Positions 59,679 through 64,000 of a DNA stretch of 64,000 nucleotides are shown here, piece after piece. The stretch's first letter is position 1. Each line of letters begins with the position of its first letter. The position numbers and the translations under genes were made by a program. The notes under the pieces were generated by a model. The model saw only the letters and a program-made list of their open reading frames with translations, made no database searches and had not been told where the DNA came from. The DNA is from Geosiphon pyriformis (Eukaryota; Glomeromycota; Glomeromycetes; Archaeosporales; Geosiphonaceae), in assembly GCA_016748015.1 (NCBI GenBank), contig JAAOMT010000276.1:250249-314248 (forward strand). The letters are read 5' to 3'.

Positions 59679-60535
59679 GGATTGATAATTGAAAGTGTTC
59701 AACTATCCTACTAATTTGCTCTAAAAAGTTATATTTCCTAATTTTGAAACGTTGATCGCTTCACAAAGATTTCCCATGCAGAAATTTATCATTATTTTTT
59801 TTATACAGATCCATCAAAAATAATAGATAAATTAGTAAAAATAATGATTTCAAATTAAGAATTCCAAAATAAATTCGAAACCTTATGCAAATATTTTACT
59901 CTGATTTTTATGTATTGAAAAGTTATGTGAAATATAAAAGTATATATATAATATATATATGTATATACAAGTACAGTTGCATTTGTAAGTGCATCCTTTG
60001 GGCTCGCTCGCTCGCTCACTTGGTTGCTAATTTAGTTAGATGAATTTAAGGTTGATCTCAGATTAGGAGTTAAAGGTAGGGTTTAGGAATAATGACTATG
60101 TTAAGAGGGTGTATCTACAGTATTCGATATGAAAGTGTAGACTTGAAAAATAAAAAAGTGACTATTTTTTTTTTTTTAAATAAAAGATAAAAAGTTTTGA
60201 TAATAGTTAATGATAATGGTAAATTCTACAACGGATTTTTTGGGGAATAAGAGGATTTTTCTTAAGAAAAAGAAAACGTTCCAGAAAAAAATATCCATTA
60301 TTTATACTTCCCATGATAATAAATGTGGGTAAGAAATGTTGTTGTTGTTGTTGTTGCTGCTGCTGTTGTTGCTTCTAAAAATACGAAGAAAGAAAAAGAT
60401 AAATGAAAATTTTGGGCCTTCACACAAGCTAAACGTTTATATTTTTGAATACTAGAGATTTTGACGGGTAAATTTGAATGCTGTTTAATTGTTTACGTTT
60501 TTATGAAATAAAAAAGTTGGGGTTATATTTATTGA

Positions 60536-60626
60536 TTGGTTGATGGATGGATGGATGGACGAATGGACGAATGGATGGATGGATGGACGGATGGACGGAC
60601 GGATGGATGGATGAATGGATGGATGA
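60536..60626. repeat. (GGAT)n microsatellite with variants
   Basis: About 90 bp of GGAT/GGAC/GAAT units. The minus strand translates as Pro-Ser-Ile-His repeats, which is not a gene. Confidence 0.92.
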
Positions 60627-60813
60627 AAAAAACATAGAAACTCTCTTGGATTGCTGAATCTCATCCTCAACATGAAAGCAAAAACAAAATCCGACATCTG
60701 CAAAGCTATCACAGGAACATTGCGCAAAACCCATATTAAACTAGACGTACTTTTCCATACATCTGACCTCTCCAGGTACGCTAGACGATCGATCCTTGAA
60801 TATCTCATCCCAC

Positions 60814-63800
60814 CTATATATAATTTGCTTTGAATTTTCCGTTAATTATTTCGCCATTATTTTGGTTGCTAGTAGGTAAGGCTTTAGTTGATGCTTGGGG
60901 ATCTGTCATTGCTTGCATATGAGCTTCCATCTCGCGATGTTGCTCAGAGAAGACTTCATACATAGAATCACGTTGTGAAAAATTCCTCACTGTCAATCGT
61001 CGTTGTTTACGTGCGTCTAATTCATCAAAATCGCCCAATTTTTCTTGTTGGTATGAAATTTCATGATAGCTATCAAGCGATCTTTGTGATGATAAACTTT
61101 GAAGGTTTCGTGTAGGTTGAAGACCCATGGGAACAGAGTTTGACCGCATTGAAGAACTTTGTGGTTGGGAATGAGTTGGTGTTGGTGATCGTCGTGGGCT
61201 ACTTGTGAATTGTATTGTATCCTCATTAGATTCAGTGGATTCAGTTTCGAGGTCATCCTCTTCTACATGAAGTTCCAAGTCATTGACCTCTTCATCTTCA
61301 TCATCTTCATCATGGTTACGACGGATTGATTTAACTGCGAAATTTGAAGATCATTATCAATATTAATAGCTTTCTTAATCACAAGAAGAAGATCTCTAGT
61401 CACTTTTAATCCACTCACCAGTCAACTTTCTTTCTAACCCAACGACAGCTTCAGGCGCATTATCAAGATAATGAACACTGTTTCGATTACTCCTTCCGCC
61501 AATTTCTTCACGTATATCCGTCCGTCGCATGGCGGTTTTCGGTGATAAAGAAGAACTATTGTCATTATCAGGAGAAGCTGGATCTCCTGATGGGTCTGAA
61601 GAATTCGAGTCTAAATGATAGTTTCCTTCCGGTTCCTCAAGAGCTTTTGGAGCTGCGATGCCGTCTTGATCGATGAAGAAGATATATTCAAATTCAGCCA
61701 TAAATAGACTGAAAACACCGGCAGGAATCCCTAAGCTTGGTGAGAATACGATCCCAATATTACGCATTGTCATTTTGTTGATGTCTGCATTTTGAACAAT
61801 TCGGATCAAATGGGCGGTAAGGGTACGTAATAATGTATAATTTGACAAAGGCAAAGAAGAAACGAGGCGGCCAAGTTCATTGACCCTATCTCGACGTTCC
61901 AGTAGATCTGTTGTGATAATATTACGTGAAAACCTTAATTATTAGACAGGTTTAAAAAAAAAAAGATATCTGTTTCATTGATGAACTTTTATTTACCAAT
62001 AACATTCACAAACTCTGGCAGCAATTCTCTGGTCAATACACTAGTGGGAAGCTCTCGGAGAAAAGCTTTCAAGATACCGGCAACCGCATGAACATCGTAG
62101 GATTCCCCATCCGCTAAAAGATTAACATCACCCTCTGTGTTAAATCGCTCCCTTAAACTTTTTATGATTGCTGAAGAACCGCTCAGACGATAGATTCCTT
62201 CTTCGAATGCCGCGTTCTTGGCATCAAGATATTCAATACAACGATAAACAACTGCAGGAAGTTCATATCCTTCCTTGATTCTTGCCACAGCAATTGCTTG
62301 ATCCAATGGAACACCAAAAACAATTCTAGTGACATCCGGTATAACATCTCGATGCTTTTTATCTTCTTTGCCGCCACCAAACATGGGTTTACCAAAGAAG
62401 GTCATTCGTACCCCTTTGCGATCCTTTTTCTCATGATCATCCAGTCGTCTCACGAAGCCATTTGGCTGAAGCGCTTGATTAAAAATAGGTAATAAAATAC
62501 CAGCTCCAGTTGATGATTGTTGGTTTGATGAAAGTTCCTTGGGTTCAGGAGTTCCTCCAGATTTAGGTGGCACACGACCTACACTATTATTACCATCATT
62601 TTCTTCCCAATTCATCAGCATACTTCCCCGTTTATTAACTTGATTTGAGGGTGCACCCAATCTTGATTGTGAAAATGACGAATCTTGTTGTAGTAGGGAA
62701 TTCATATTGGTAGGCAGACTACTTGACAAAGGGCCCACGGAAAGATTTTGATTTAATGATAGAGAAGATGAAATATGATGCGTGGGAAAATATGGACTGG
62801 AAGAACTATTTGAAATTGGCTCGTATCCAGGTTGATCATTATTTTCACCATTTTTTCTTGAGATTGAGTCATTGCTTCCTTTCTTTCTCGTGACAGAATG
62901 TTCATTACGAATTTCTTCGCGTGCTTGTTGGAGAACTGCGTCGCTAACAATTAATTTCTGATTATTTTGATCTCGGCCAAGTTGAGAAATTGGCAGCGCG
63001 TTAATCTTTTCAATATTTTGAGTTGCTAGCTTCTTTGCCTTTTCCTTTTTTTGTTTCTTGATTTCTTGTTCTTCTTCCGTGACATTTACATATTGTAATA
63101 AAGCCTCTACCCATTGATCTCTTTCAGCGTCACTTTCAGCGCATAAAACATGTCTTGTATTTCCTTTTGAACCTTGCTTTGGCTCCAAGATCAAGAATGC
63201 ATGACGATAAGAATTTTCATTTCCAGTGAGATCGGTTTCAAGAGGTCCAGTTGTTTGCTGACGACCTATCTGGGCATTCGTCAATCGGATAGTACCTAAT
63301 TGATGACCATCTTTCTAAGAATGCGATAAAGTGAAGGTTAAATGATTTGAAAAAGTTAATAGTCACCAAATAAAAAACAACTCCACCAGTTTATTTACAG
63401 ATTCGTAATATTCCAGTATTGAACTTTTTAATACAAAGTATCTTGTTTTCCAACCACCAAAGTTCTTCCCTCGCTTTGTCAAGTAGCCTTCCTTACGACC
63501 GATAAAATTCTAAAGAATTGCAATAGTCAGGATTAAAAACCGTATCCGATTGTTCGAATGAGATAAAAAAAGATCTTACAAGATAATCACGATCATCCCA
63601 TTCAACGACATCTCTACTCAAGAATTCACATAGATCTTTATTATCATTCAGTGGTAGCGAGATGACATGTTTAAGATAATTCTCCAGGGCCAACTAAGGT
63701 CAATGTCCAATTTGATTATAGAATTAATAACTCTAGAGAGAACGGTTTGAAATTTCAGATCCAAAAAATATCGAAAAAATAATAAGCTAATAATTCACCT

Positions 63801-64000
63801 TGCGCTGATCGACCTTATTAGGGGCATTATTTGTGAAAAGATTTTTATCGGGTAATTTTCCAATCTTTACATTCCGATTTTGTCGTTGTTTTAACTAGTA
63901 GAAAAGTTGGAAATTAATCGAATTAGCAATCATTTTTCGTAGAAAACCTTTTTCAGATTTTTCTGATAACATACTTTTGCATCCAACGCCAAAAAGTCCG
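60814..64000 (-). CDS. BEM3: PX-PH-RhoGAP protein (Bem3-like), 5' end beyond the window
   Basis: GTPase-activating protein for Rho/Cdc42-type GTPases. Visible exons, in coding order: up to 63975 (partial), 63894-63799, 63693-63580, 63509-63399, 63314-61997, 61907-61419, 61334-60814; all phases agree. Order of domains: the end of a PX domain (KIGKLPDKNLFT, ALENYLKHVISLPLNDNKDL), a PH domain (EGYLTKRGKNFGGWKTRYFV and DGHQLGTIRL, HVLCAESDAERDQWVEALLQ), a Ser/Asn-rich linker, then RhoGAP (FGVPLDQAIAVARIKEGYEL, arginine-finger motif FEEGIYRLSGSSAIIKSLRE, FLRELPTSVLTRELLPEFV, MRNIGIVFSPSLGIPAGVFS). This layout is that of yeast Bem3, which restrains Cdc42 in polarity. The tail is acidic and disordered, with a DEDDEDEE run. 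The start lies outside the window. Confidence 0.88.

Larger units (their letters stand above)
56429..60813. other. 4.4-kb intergenic region crowded with microsatellites
   Basis: Lies upstream of the HMG-box gene and downstream of the RhoGAP gene. It holds GAGA-type repeats (56820-56935), (ATAG)n (57417-57466), (TTAG)n (57621-57660), several (TTA)n tracts (about 58046-58100, 58544-58577, 58950-58990), (AAAG)n (59625-59678), a GTT/GCT tract (60337-60372) and (GGAT)n (60536-60626). Long homopurine/homopyrimidine runs occur between them. No gene was found. The Pro-Ser-Ile-His frames near 60.5 kb are by-products of GGAT repeats. Confidence 0.65.

Noticed and set aside
60485-60808. Minus-strand protein with Pro-Ser-Ile-His repeats
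   Set aside because: It is the translation of the GGAT microsatellite.

Overview
This window looks like nuclear DNA of an arbuscular mycorrhizal fungus, most likely Rhizophagus or a close Glomeromycotina relative. Reasons: very AT-rich intergenic DNA, many short GT-AG introns in clear fungal housekeeping genes, an HMG-box gene with poly-Asn/poly-Gln tracts, local paralogue clusters, many decayed mobile elements, and a segment that reads like mycoplasma-type DNA (such endobacteria live inside these fungi). The species is an inference; no database was searched.

Layout. 0.1-9 kb: a CDCA7-type zinc-finger protein, a six-exon Ded1/DDX3 RNA helicase and a TMEM70-like mitochondrial membrane protein. 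9-16 kb: three paralogues with a BTB/T1 (KCTD-like) domain, one of them broken, with the tail of a dead Fanzor/TnpB nuclease among them. 16-28 kb: a broken member of a multi-exon hypothetical family, then LINE remains on the minus strand in different states of C-to-T/G-to-A decay, separated by extremely AT-rich DNA.

28.4-43.3 kb is the gene-dense part: NDUFAF5, EMC5, an ER DnaJ protein (Erj5-like), an arrestin-like pseudogene, the mitochondrial protease subunit Imp2, a NuiA-like protein, an Erd1/EXS membrane protein, SAICAR synthetase (Ade1), an intact alpha-arrestin and two small unknown proteins. Most exon chains were rebuilt by hand and keep reading phase across every junction.

43.4-52.0 kb is the most interesting part. 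It is bounded by perfect 46-bp inverted repeats. It holds three identical 133-bp tandem repeats, an intron-rich hypothetical gene, and a 3.5-kb stretch whose reading frames (a DDE-type transposase and two coiled-coil proteins) are interrupted almost only by TGA, at places where Trp fits. That is the mollicute code inside an otherwise fungal locus.

52.3-64 kb: an unknown gene, an HMG-box transcription factor, a microsatellite-rich 4.4-kb intergenic region, and a PX-PH-RhoGAP (Bem3-like) gene cut by the window edge.
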